From: Klebsormidium nitens
Lineage: Eukaryota > Streptophyta > Klebsormidiophyceae > Klebsormidiales > Klebsormidiaceae
Assembly (NCBI GenBank): GCA_000708835.1
Contig: DF237166.1
Coordinates: 1 to 64,000, forward strand
Direction of reading: 5' to 3'
Length of the DNA stretch: 64,000 bases
In this document: in pieces, positions 22,989 through 34,162 of the stretch
Position numbering within the stretch: the stretch's first letter is position 1
Layout: every line of letters starts with the position of its first letter
The notes under the pieces: generated by a model
Seen by the model: only the letters and a program-made list of their open reading frames with translations
What the model was told of the DNA's origin: nothing
Databases searched by the model: none
Made by a program: the position numbers and the translations under genes

Positions 22989-25900
22989 CTAATCGTCGAT
23001 CTCAATGATTTTCACAACGCTTGAGTCACCTAGCTTTTGGCAGACAACTATCCGGTCATGGATGTGAACCAGCCCCGCTTTGCGGGCGTAGTCGATCGCC
23101 ACCTTGAGGATCGACTCGTTGCTATTTGAGTTCCCGTCAGCCTGCACAATCAATCCGCAATATCTGTGACGCTGGTAATCTAAAGATTAGGGGTCCAGTC
23201 TCAAGCTCTGAGCTTACTTTTCCTAAAGCTTACTACTCCTGATGTTACGACAACCTTATTCATCTGGACCTGCGGAGCGAAAACGTACAGGTTCCCCATT
23301 TCATGCAGCCCTTAGGCCGGCAGTGTGAGTTCATAATAAACCAGAAAAAAACATACCGGGGGACGCTCCTACAACTAGAGAAGGTAGGAAATTCTCACCG
23401 GGTGCCGCGGGTCTGCAAGCATGGGGAATAGCCCACGCATGATGAGGCACTGCCTCGCCTGCGCAACGAGGATCATTGCTGGCGTCAGCATGATGTTAGA
23501 AGCCCGATATTTCCGGAGTCTTGGCTACCCTTCTGGGCGACACTGTGATTGAGCACCAGGCGGTTCTCGTCACCTCAACAACGGTCCAACGATGGAGGTT
23601 GTGAGCTTCCGCTCAAGTCGGACTGGACTTGCAAAGCAGGACGGCATGAGCATCTTTCTATGGCAAGAGAGATTGGGAGGGAGGCGTTAAAGCCCGGTAC
23701 CCAAGACCTGACATCCAAAGCCCGAGCCGGAAAGTTAATGAAAGCGTCCAGATATAGCACAGTCCAGATACGCTACCCTGGAAGGCGCCGGTTAAGGTCC
23801 ATCTGAGGAGAATGGCGGACGGACAAGGAAGCTTCTCATGATAGGGCGAGCCTCTTTGAAGGGAAAGCCTGAAAGGGGAGAAGCTTTGCGGCCCGCGAAT
23901 GTGGGCGCTTTGAATGAAACTGTAACGCCAAAAGCCCCATCTGTTTGGAAGAATGTTGGGGAATTTAAACACTCCTATGGCCCTACGAGCCAAAACCAGG
24001 AGGTGACACCTGGAAAGGCGCCAGTGAACGTCAAACCGAGTTCGTTGGTCAGCTTGGAGATGGCCACAAATCTAAAGGTTCCAAATCTCGGTAAAACCCT
24101 AGAAGAGTCGATACCTGGAAGGCGCCAGTGGACGTCCACTTGAGCGGGTTGGTGGTGAGTTTGGGGATAACCACGTTTGGAAAACCTGAAGGTTCCAGAT
24201 CTTGGCAGCCTGGAAACCCAAAACTCTCAAGTTAACAAAATGCTAGAAGACTCAATACCTGGAAGGCGCCAGTGAACGTCCACTTAAGCTGGTTGGTCGT
24301 GAGCTTGGGAATAACGACGGTGAGAACCGGCATGTCGGGGCGGTACTTGGCGATCAACCGGGCGGCACGCCCCGAGGAAGAGAAGACAATGATGACGGAC
24401 GCCTTGATTTTGGCGGCCGCGCGCACCTGCGGGGGGGGACACGTGGCAGCGTGTGAGGCGTGGACGGGGTCAGAGAAGATGCGTGTAGCGCATGAGCGTT
24501 CCGGTCTGAGAACTCGTGTCGCAGTAGAAACGGGCCTGTTCAAGATCCTGCTGGAGACAAAGAAAAACCTGGTTCCTGTCCGACCGGGAATCAACTTGCG
24601 ATGTTTAGCGTTTTAGGGTTTTAGGGTTTTACTGGACAGAGAGCACAGGGCCGTGTCAGGTCGGAAAAATAGTGTAAAAGGCGAGAACAGGAAGATCAAG
24701 AACCCCCGAAGCAAAGGGACGGCGCGTGAGCCCCCGCCAGTTCAGAAAGCGCGCAAATAATGAATCTGCATGATCTTCAAGTGCTTGCCTTAATCCTGGC
24801 GACAAGTGAATTGTCAGACCCCTACATTCGACATTCCGTGGTCTGATGCTCGCTGAAAGTAGGTCCCTTTGAAGCGCAGCTTGGATAGGGGTGGAGGCCA
24901 TATTGAGCTATCCGCAGTTGCCGCTTCGCCTCTCTTCCCCGCACCAGACCTTCATCTTTCTTTCATTTTCCCGCGGCCAACTTCCGATACAGCGTGCCAA
25001 AACACCCTTGCGGAACGGCTCACAATGTGCTAGGGGAAGGGACACGTGTCAGCAAAGAAGCGAGCAGTGACTCACTGCGGAGGACGCGATGGACTCCATT
25101 TGGCTCATTGGCACGCCGACCTCCTTGACTATCCTCTTGAAGTACAAGTTGTGGTTGTACACGTTCTCAGCCTGCGGGAGAAATGCAAGTACGTCTCAAC
25201 CTAGTGAATACGACAAGCTCAGCAACCAAAAAGCTCGACCTAAGTAAGATCCTAGACAACAAGTTTACACCTCTGGAGTCCGCACCCGCACTCAGTCCCC
25301 TGACTAATACTACTCGTTCTCATTCTGCATGGAACTTATTGTTCGCTGCGTCGATTGGTAACGCAAGGCTTAGGGTCAACGCTGAAACAGAGGGTGCGGT
25401 TTTCATTTCAACTGTCCTATAGCAAGCGGCGGAGCGAAACTTCCGCCCTGTAAATCATTGATGAGTTAACAGAGCTGTGTCGTGCTGAACTCCGATGAAG
25501 ACTGTATTGCGACAAGACTCTGCTGGTGCAAAACCCGACACGCCACATCAAAAGAAGCTTCCGAAGGAGTGCCAAAGTCGAGTTCGAAAACTTGCATGAC
25601 TTGAACTTGCACCGTTCGAATTCAACAATTGGACGTCTCGTCTTTCAAAATCGATTCCTGAAGGCCGCAAATGTCTTCAAATGTCTCAAGCGCGAGCGCA
25701 CAGAGCGCCAACACGCCTCCAAAACTTACCTCTGCGCAGATCTTCCTGACTGTGATCACGGTTTCGACTGGGTACAGCCCCCGCAGAGTCTCGGCACCCA
25801 ACATGATTGCATCACAACCTGCAGAACCAGTCGTTGGGGTTAGTGGACTCGATTTTGGCTTATGGAGAACAGATCTTTGAGCCGTGATCACGCTTTCCAC

Positions 25901-28900
25901 TGGGTATAGCACCCGGAATTTCAGCACCCAACATGATTGCAACCCACTTTAAAGGAGTCAGGCACATAAACTCAAGTTAGACGGAAAAAAGCTGATGGCT
26001 GTAGACGTCATGACGGCCGCTCAAGTCACCAACTCTCTAGGGCCGAGAGTTGATTAGTGATCATGGTCAGTGGTTAGTTGGAATGGTGCCTCACTTGTTC
26101 AATCAGTTGCAAAGGGCAAAGCTTTTAAGTGTACTCGAAATGCAACCTAAACTAGACGGGAACTTTTGCAACTCAGCGGTCCGGATTTGATAACGGAACA
26201 CAAGCCCGTCCAGTCTGCTTACATCCTGGCAACGCAGGGCACCTCGCCAACCAACCGTGTCGTCACAATCGGAACCCGCTCAGAAGCTACACAGTTGGCA
26301 GAATAGCAGCATCCAGCACCGAAATGTGGGGCACTTTTGAGGGGTTCGAAAGAGCGATGTTTCTCCAACGCGCACTGACAAGAAAGAAAAAGCGAGAATG
26401 GAGTATTTGAAGCAGTCAGCTCTATCTAGTATCGGTATCAGCTGGGAACCGAGTATCTTGAAAGCAAGTTGAGGTTACCAATCAATTTGTTCCCAACACT
26501 ATAATGATCCAAGTTACCTTAGAAAGCGGCCATCCATGAGACCAGAAAACCAGGATAGGAAAACCCTTAACAGTACGAAAATTCGGTGCCACTCACCATC
26601 CAACACGGCGTTCGCGACGTCGGTCGCCTCTGCGCGCGTCGGCCGGGGCGTGTCTGTCATGGTGTCAACGACACGGGTGACGATGCACGGCTTGCCGGCC
26701 ATGTTGCACCGGTGGATGGCCAGCTTTTGAAACAGGAACACCTGGGCCAGGAATGAACTAGTATGAGCAGGCTGAGAGATTTGGGCTGGGCTGGAGCAGG
26801 GTGACAGGGTGGACGATTTGAGGTAGATTTTGGGCGGAAGTTCAAATTTGAGGTGGGGAAGTTCATCCTCCGTTTTGACGCTGCAACACAAGTGAGGTGG
26901 TGTAACCCATCTCAAAGCTCCGTAAAAAATTCTCAGATGGAAATCTTTCGGATGTAAAGCAGCGAGCCTTTTTGGGCTAAAGATCGGATAACCAGTGGTC
27001 GGTAACTCCAAACAACCGAAGCGGATCAAATAGGGCAGATGAGCACCTTCGAGGCTGGTGCGCACTTCTTCGAGATTACACCGTGACCAGCGTATGAACA
27101 GACGAGTCACAGCAAAGATAATCTGGGCGTCCTGAGGACGAGAGCTCTTGGATCAACAGCGTGCAGAGATTCTCAGTGATCAGGAATTGGTCTTCCACAG
27201 ACACAACCACGCAGACCCTGAAAAATCACAGCGTAAGGGGCACAGAGCGCAACCATAATCTGTTTCCATTGTTTGGCCCAAGTACGCCACAATCCACCGC
27301 ATTACGCACACACAAGAAGCAAAGTCTGTTTCAACGCCAAAGCAGACCCAAGACGTGAGTACAGTTTGCCCAGTCATCTGCAATGAAATTAGAAAGTCTG
27401 TTTCGAAGCGGATCTACGAGCACTCAAGAGTTCCGCCCAGCAACGCACCGTCTCGGGAGGGACATCGATGCCCAGGTTCCCGCGCCCGAGGATGATGCCG
27501 TCAGCCGCAGCCAGGATCTCGTCAAAGTTGCGCAGGCCCTAGGTTAAGCGAGGGTTTAACAGAGGGTTAAGCGAGGGAGAGAGGCGGAGGCTCAGGAAAG
27601 CGCGGCGCGCATACCTTTTCGGGGGGCAAATCGATTCCGAGATTGCCCCGCGACAGAATGATCCCGTCGGCCTCCGCGAGGATCTTGTCGAAGTTCGAGA
27701 GGCCCTGTCAAGCACGCGCATCGCGAAAAGAGAGGCGTGACTCCACGATGCAATGAGATGCAGGGCGGAGGTCTGAGCAAGACAAAGAAACAAACGGGGC
27801 GCGGGAAAAGGAGCCGGCGAAAAGGGATTGACTGCCTTTGGCTCGTAGACTGACGGCCAATCAGCAGTGAGGAACTGCAGATACCTTGACATCCACTAAC
27901 TTGACGACGTCTAACAAAGGCCTAGAGTCTAGAGTGATGCGGGGCTGAGCATTTTTTGTGGAGAGTTGAGAAAGGAAACCTTTCGAGTTCCCCAAACTCC
28001 GTTGCTAGCAGATTAGGTTGACCCGCCAGATCTACCGTGCTGCTGTGAGTATATTCTTTTGAACCCGTGCTATGGCCTCTTTGAGATGCAAAATGTGCGC
28101 AGTGATTGGAACGACCGTGGAGCAAACAGTTTCCTATGGCAGGACGCGCTGGAATAACTGCTCTCCGAGCATCCATTCAAGCAATTGGGAAAAGGCCAGC
28201 TAAGATGGAAAAGTCGAAAACTAGTACTACATCCTGAACCCCGACACGTTGAAACTAACCCCGTGCAAATCTGATGTGTGGCCGCCTCCTCGCTTGGCCA
28301 CCGCCAGATCTTACAGAAGCTCTCTCCTCACCTCGATGTTCTCAATCTTTGCGAGCACCTGAGTCTGTCTCAATTCTCCGCACTTCTCGAGGTGGTCACG
28401 GCACTGCAGGGGGTTCAGTCGGCCAATCTAGTTAGTCAGGGCTGTGCGAGGATCCTAGATTCTAAGTCCCTCACCTCCAGGGTCTCGATCTTTGCAAGCA
28501 CGTGGGTCTGGTACAGTTCCCCGCATTTGGAAAGGTGTTCCCGACACTGCACGTGCGCGCACGACGTCAGCAGGGCTGTCTGCCACCTTGGCACGTGCCT
28601 GCTGCGTCAGCGTGACTGTCACCAACATGGGCCTTGCCATTAACGATGAGTTAAGGCGGTGACCACATTCCGGTTTGCAAAGCCAACACCTCAAACGAGC
28701 TAGAAAGTAAACGAATCAGCCCCGGTTGCCAAAGGCCATGTTTGCACTGCGTCAGCATACACCAAACGTGCCGACGAGGCTTTCCGAAGTGCTTTATGGT
28801 ACCACAGCACTGGCGTGCGTCAAAAGCATCCTTCAAAAGCATTCTCTTTGGGAGTTGGACAAGATTTAGCTCAACGCAATTCGGGGACCGAGCAGTGAAA

Positions 28901-31900
28901 TACGATCGAAGACACCCCCAAAGCGACAGCAGACTTCTTACAAAGCTCGACCAAGTTGTTTGGAGTGCTACCAGTCCACACTGGACCAAGCTTCGATGTT
29001 CTCAACAGAAAGGTCGTTCAGCACGAAGTCTCGGCTTCTGAGGGCTGGCAAGTAGCAGAGCTGTTTGTTCTATCCGTCACCCCGAATTAGTGCATATAGC
29101 CCCTCGAAACAGGCTTAGAAAAGAAGCTGCACTCCTGGGATCACAAAGCCCACTCCACTCACGTTTTTGACGTCCTCCGCCGTGCGCGTGAACGACAACG
29201 ACACGAAGTCAATCTGGTTGGCCTGCCCCCACGTGGAGATGTTCTTCTTGTCCTCCTCGCTCAGCGTTGGAAGGTCCACGCGCACGCACGCCGTGTGCGC
29301 CGTCAGCAGCGCGCCCTGCAGCGTTGCGTCGTTCTTGCACACCCCGATGACGTCATCCCCGCGCACCTCCTCGACCTCGAGCCACACCGACGTCGTCTCG
29401 CTGCCGGTGAAGAGGTACTGCCCGACGAAGATCGTGTCGCCCTTCTTGACGGTCTGCAAAGGGAGGGGGCATCGTTTGAGAGACCATCGATTGCGTTCCT
29501 TCTCCCGCCGCTTCGTCCTTCTCCGCTTCTTTTAATACAGTGTGAATGTTAGCATACCTTCTTCTGCGAGATTCCTCTTTCTTTGCTTCCATCTGATTTG
29601 AAATCATCTCTCTTGCTCCACCCCACCGACTTTTCTCCAACCGCAGTGCGAATACGCCTCCCGCTTCCTTGCCCACAGCGATCGTGCAGGATTTCCTGAC
29701 GTTTCCTGTCACCTAACAAATTTTTCTGCACATGACATGGATGGATGCGCCACAGCAACGAGGAGTCTTTGGGGCAATGAGAGGCATGGTATGATGCTGA
29801 AATGTTTTGTAGAGAAGGATTAGAAGTGGTCCATGGTAAAACGTCTCACCTTGGCAAGGCCCGGGTAATTTGTTGGAAGGATGGCTGCTGATGCCGCCTT
29901 TGTTTTGTCAGGCGTGAGCATGATGGTCTGTCCCGACGTCACCTGAAGGGGGCCTTCGTTGCTGTTGTAAATCTGGAGCTCGGGGCCGACCGTGTCGAAC
30001 ATAACCTGCAGCAGTTCCAAATGGGGAATGAGAGAAGGATCAAACATAACCTTGCAGCAGTAAGGGTTGGGTTCATACACGGACCAAACATCAACACGCA
30101 GCAAATACATGTCAAGGTTAGATTACGAATCACAACGTGGACCTTGCGCCAGACGTTGGTTCGAGTAACCAAGCTCGGCGCTTCGATGTGGATTCCAGAA
30201 TGACCAAAGAGGATTACAGGATGATACTGGATCAATCTGCAAATGTTCGATTTGAGCGTGTGAACATACATTCCGAGCAATTCGGAGGGAGAGGTAGCCG
30301 ATGGGGTTGGACAAGCTTTCTTTGGAGGAAACGGATGTACCGAACAGCTGAAAAGGTACTGCATAACCAAGTTGCAACCTTGCACATTCGCCGACCTTTT
30401 TTTAAAAAGAAAGAAACGAGATTCTCCTTTGAATTGTGGTAAGGAAGTCGGAGACTGTGAATGTCATCGTCATTCATGGCAGAAGGAAGAGTTGCCTCAT
30501 CTTTGACCGCCACTCTTGCAAAAGCATTTAGATTCTCCTTTGGATATGGACAGGGCACTCACGGAGCAGAGGCGTTTAGTGGTTTTGACAGCGGCCTTGA
30601 GATTCTCCAAAGTCTCCTGGTGGTAGGCAGCATCGCCTGAGCTGAAGTCGAACCGAGCAACTGAGAGGACAGCACAACAACTCAGTGAGAACAGAGCGGA
30701 GCGAGCAGTCAAAACGCCGTACACAGAAGCGAGCCAGCCTAAAGGGCGGGGGTTTTGTCTTCATCCAAACGGGGGGGGTCATGTAGCTTTTATGAAGCAG
30801 TTACCACATGGCTGCATGCTTGCGGTGGTTCCTTGCTATTTTGACGCAAAGGTTCAACCTACATCAATCAAGCTGGCAGCAATCTTCAACCCGGTTGTTT
30901 GCATTAGAAAGGGCTCGGACAAGTGGTGGCCCCCAACCTATCCTTCTTAGTGCCAAGCATGGTTATCGCTGACCACCCTAAAAAAAGAAGCAGGAACAGA
31001 GACAATCTGTCTGCATGGTAGCTCTTCCTCGCTATCCGCCTGCCTTAAAAGGTGTTTGACGAAGCTTCTCAAGCGCTTGCATGGCCAGGAATCTTTACTT
31101 TGCCACTTGGATGATGGACACTCCATTTCAACAATCAAACGCTGTTTGTCAGAATGACAATCGCAGATGATTGCAAGGGCTACATTGGGTCTTACCTGAC
31201 ATGCCTGCATTTAACAGCTCCTCGATCTTCTCTACTGAACGTGACTCATTGCCAACAGTCGCGATGATTTTGGTCTGTGCCACGTAAGCGTGGGGCAGAT
31301 TCTGCACAAGACAGGAGCGATCGAAAGTCAGGGCTGACCTGGTGAGGGAGAGGGGAGACGCCCTGTGCTTGTCTGACTGGAAACAGAACAGTGGGAAAAC
31401 TGGGAGGGCAACCTTTTCCATTCAGGGAGGTGATGATCTAAAGTGGTGTACGCCGAAAGTTCGCTTGATGACATCAGGATTGAGAAGGTCAGTGCAGTAC
31501 TTCACTGCGCAAAGCAAGAGAGTTTCTTCGGCTGAAGTGCTAGCGGTAGGTTCAGATGCATGAGACAATAAAGCAATGGCGTTTGATTGATTGAAAATAG
31601 GGCCCGAACCTCAGAACGTGACATTTCGAGAACATCCAAAAGTCAACACACACCATGGTACTAAAAGAGATCTGAATGTTGCAGAACTTTTTCTCCTCTA
31701 GATTTTCTAAATGCCCCACGCATGGGATTTACCACTCTGAGGGTCCGAACATCTCATCAAAACGAGACCTGCCCATAAATATGTGGCACTGATGTACTTT
31801 CTCTCTCCTTTCCGACGATGTTTTCCAGAAGGCTTTGGGTACAGGTTACTGAAGCGAGTACCATCAACCAAGTCAGGATGAGATATCACGAAGAAGTTTC

Positions 31901-32476
31901 CTCCACAAGCAATGCTAAGGCAGAAAGGACGTACTTTACCGCAGCAAATAAGATTGTTCCTCGATGATAATGACAAACACGGATTTAGATCGAAAATGTG
32001 TCGAGAAGCTCTATGGTCTGACAGACAGACTGAGTGGATCAAGCACAGAGGAAACCTTCAATCTCTGGGAACAGCTGTTGACAGCTCTGGTGGTTTGATA
32101 GTCTAGATCTAACAACTGCAACAGCTTACACAATCTGTCAGAGAGCTTCCAGGAGAAAGCTGCAAAATGCTGAATATCAGAAGCACGTGAGAACAATAAC
32201 AAAATGCTGTGCACATAATTGCTTCTGCAGAAACCCGGGCACAGTTGAGCTGGCACCAATGCTGTGAAGAGCAGATCTGTTAACAATTGAGGGAAGCAAT
32301 CCAGTGCGCCTATCAATGAACGTCTCTGGAAAAGGGCACCAAGATCCCAGAAACCGCACAAGCTGAAGCGCATTACGTCATTTCAATGCTGCACACGGGC
32401 AAGACCAGAATAAGGAGGATCTCCTGACCTGGTGGCTCTCCTCCAAAATGGATGCCAGCCTCACCGGCTCCTGCAT
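22989..32476 (-). CDS. cytosolic pyruvate kinase with two duplicated active-site exons
   Basis: Pyruvate kinase transfers phosphate from phosphoenolpyruvate to ADP, the last ATP-making step of glycolysis. Thirteen exon positions join in phase: 32476-32429, 31301-31196, 30660-30563, 30005-29850, 29453-29163, 28546-28475 or 28403-28332, 27704-27615 or 27538-27449, 26741-26597, 25818-25730, 25171-25076, 24426-24259, 23458-23399 and 23141-22989. With one member of each alternative pair the product is 523 residues, the normal size of plant cytosolic enzymes. There is no transit peptide: it opens [13 protein letters not shown]. Family blocks include [30 protein letters not shown], the catalytic VLAKIE (Lys 252, Glu 254), [14 protein letters not shown] (Asp 270), [30 protein letters not shown] and KIIEIDD at the end. 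[18 protein letters not shown] is typical of the plant cytosolic clade. Exons 6 and 7 each occur as two intact tandem copies, described separately. Decayed partial copies of exons 4, 9 and 11 lie in neighbouring introns. Confidence 0.95.
23784..24270 (-). repeat. exon 11 end and donor site repeated three times downstream
   Basis: The real exon 11 ends at 24259 with a segment coding WTFTGAFQ. The same GGCGCC-centred block recurs with its centre at 24121, 24017 and 23784 (real one at 24265), so spacings are 144, 104 and 233 bases. The 24121 copy still codes [20 protein letters not shown] and keeps a GT donor. The 24017 copy is weaker (LTFTGAF) and the 23784 copy is only a remnant. All lie in the intron before exon 12. 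Confidence 0.85.
24611..24631 (+). repeat. short telomere-like run, TTTTAGGG x2
   Basis: Two perfect TTTTAGGG units followed by TTTTA lie in an intron of the pyruvate kinase gene. TTTTAGGG is the telomere unit of some green algae, whereas most land plants use TTTAGGG. Such a short run can arise by chance or by repair. Confidence 0.6.
25870..25943 (-). repeat. dead partial copy of pyruvate kinase exon 9
   Basis: About 130 bases upstream (in transcript order) of exon 9 (25818-25730) is a segment reading IMLGAE and, after a frame change, [10 protein letters not shown]. The exon reads [19 protein letters not shown]. The copy has lost bases, and the position of its 3' splice site reads GTGG instead of an AG, so it cannot be spliced in as a normal exon. 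Confidence 0.85.
27449..27704 (-). repeat. pyruvate kinase exon 7 pair: two intact, alternative copies
   Basis: Copy 7a is 27704-27615 and copy 7b is 27538-27449. Both are exactly 90 bases, in phase 0, with AG before and GT after (7a GTATGC, 7b GTGCGT). They code 30 residues each and differ at six: S/R at 3, K/E at 7, E/A at 11, S/G at 18, L/V at 26 and K/T at 30. Both keep the metal-binding Asp of ADGIIL and the RGNLGID loop. Copy 7a ([13 protein letters not shown]) is nearer the usual plant sequence. Copy 7b has a strong pyrimidine tract with CTTAAC branch-like sites. Only 76 bases separate them, so splicing both in should be hard and would duplicate the active-site loop. Confidence 0.92.
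28332..28546 (-). repeat. pyruvate kinase exon 6 pair: two intact, alternative copies
   Basis: Copy 6a is 28546-28475 and copy 6b is 28403-28332. Both are exactly 72 bases, in phase 0, start after GCAG and end before GTGAGG. They code 24 residues each and differ at six: E/D at 3, S/E at 6, Y/R at 12, H/Q at 15, T/N at 22 and L/I at 23. Both keep the catalytic Lys and Glu of VLAKIE. The 6b form ([12 protein letters not shown]) is nearer the usual plant sequence. The intervening intron is 71 bases, against 257 or more for the other introns of this gene. Confidence 0.92.
29990..30110 (-). repeat. 45-bp periodic copies of the exon 4 splice junction
   Basis: The 3' splice junction of exon 4 (30006/30005; minus strand TGCTGCAG then GTTATGTTCGAC) is echoed at 30051/30050 (TGCTGCAAG then GTTATGTTTGATC). 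A weaker echo is at about 30096/30095 (TTGCTGCG then TGTTGATGTTTG). The step is 45 bases each time. Confidence 0.75.
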
Positions 32477-34162
32477 CTGTAAGTAGTCAGCACTCATGAT
32501 TGCGACGATCTATTTGCAGAGAATCTGACTGGGTGCAGTCTGCGGAGGTGTACGAGCAGATTATACTCCCAAATATTGCTGCATTCGCAGAAGACGCCTT
32601 TTTCTTTGGGATCCCCAAGACTTGCTGCAGTTGGACGTAGGTACTACACGGAGGAAGGCAGCTGATCGGAGCGGATGCTGCTGCCACCGGCACTGGCAAG
32701 ATCGCAAGGTCCAGGAGTTTTGCAGGACGTGTGGTAGCCCGAACTCGGAGTCACAGCTTCCAGTGGAAGTTACAGCTTTTCGCAGATTGCGCATGGTACC
32801 GTGCTTTCCTTCTCGGCCTCTCGACGTTCTTTTCGCGTTACCGCGAAAACCGGCGGTCCACGAGTAGAAACGCTGGCGATATTTCTGCCCTACGGCATCG
32901 GGCCAAAGTCGCTGCCAATCTTGACACTACTTGTAGCTCGCCGTGACGCTGTTCTGACGGCTCTGCACATCTGACGGATTATCACCTTGCGAACTAGTAA
33001 TATTGTACGCGCGCATTTGCAAGAGAGGTTCAAGAGGCAGGAAGAAGCCTCCATGCAGGGGACATCCATGCGGACCATGGCTGCGGGCGAAGGGCGGTTA
33101 ACCCTCCTAGGATTAACTCCCCAAATATAAAGGGGACCTCCATGGCTGCGCATCGCAGCTGGACTCTTGCCAGCTCCAACCATGATTTTGTGTTCAACAT
33201 TGTCGTCTTCGGCATTATTGGCATCTTTGTTCGCCCGCTGCTTCGAATCATGATTTAAGGATATTCAAGCCGGGGTGTCGTCACAAATATGCAGGTATAA
33301 TATAACGGAAGATTGAAAGCACCTGAGACTTTGAGAAGTGCAGCTGACAACTGTTAACCGCGTTTCATGCCGGGCATTTACACAAATCTTTTATAAACCT
33401 TGGGTGGCGACGCATAGCACTACATTGGGAACAGCCTACAGCGTCTTGTCGAATGCACGCGATGTATTACTTAATCACAATTGTCGAAGTATTCGTTGTT
33501 GTGCATTAATTGTTGGGCATTACATGCATGTGCCACAATGCAACGGCAGCATTGATATGGGGGTCGGAACTTTGGCGGTAGTAAGGAGCGTTGAGGTTCG
33601 CGCGGTATGTTATGCGTACCGTTCTTTGGGGTCTTCCTCCAAAAGCAGGAGACGAGAAATGCACCCTATCATGAGCTAAGTCCGTACATCAACGGCCCGT
33701 TTGCAATCAGCTTTAAAGAAGCCTGGTCATGACACCCGTATCAAAGTAAGTATCAGTTCCAACGCGTGTAAAGGCGTCAACCACATGTGGCATTGTCAGA
33801 AGAAGATTGAGGTATCGGACTTCACATCTCAACATAGTGCAACCAAAGCTAACTTGTGTAAACTGGTTTTAAGTGGTGGACTTAAAAGGACCAGAACCCG
33901 GGCCCCGAACTCAACTTCACATAACATCAAACATGCACTAGCAAGGTATACCCGCCAATTCCGGCTTTCCGTCCTTGCATCCGTCGGATCGTAATGGTCG
34001 GACAGCTTACAAATAAAGCACTGATGATTCCTGATGAAGTTCGAGGTGTGACGGCTGCAAGAGATTGGGGTGGCTCACAACAGAACCAATGCCACTCTGG
34101 CGTTCCTTTTCCAGCTGGTCGACTGGCCGTCGTTATAGAGGTAGACGTTCGTTTCAACAGTG
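32477..34162. other. region between pyruvate kinase start and GOT1 stop
   Basis: This holds the pyruvate kinase promoter and the GOT1 3' end, both read on the minus strand. The only coding candidate I see is the 38-residue forward frame at 33142. Longer frames at 32622-33251 overlap on both strands and carry no recognisable domain. Confidence 0.5.
33142..33258 (+). CDS. small single-span membrane peptide candidate, 38 aa
   Basis: An ATG at 33142 opens a 38-residue frame ending at TAA 33256-33258. It has a short polar start (MAAHRSWTLASSNHD), then one hydrophobic span (FVFNIVVFGIIGIFV), then a basic tail (RPLLRIM). An AAATATAAAG element lies just upstream, too close to serve as TATA box for this ATG unless translation starts elsewhere. 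The frame also stays open upstream, so this could be the last exon of something longer. I recognise no family, and chance cannot be excluded for so short a frame. Confidence 0.3.
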   Translation: MAAHRSWTLASSNHDFVFNIVVFGIIGIFVRPLLRIMI

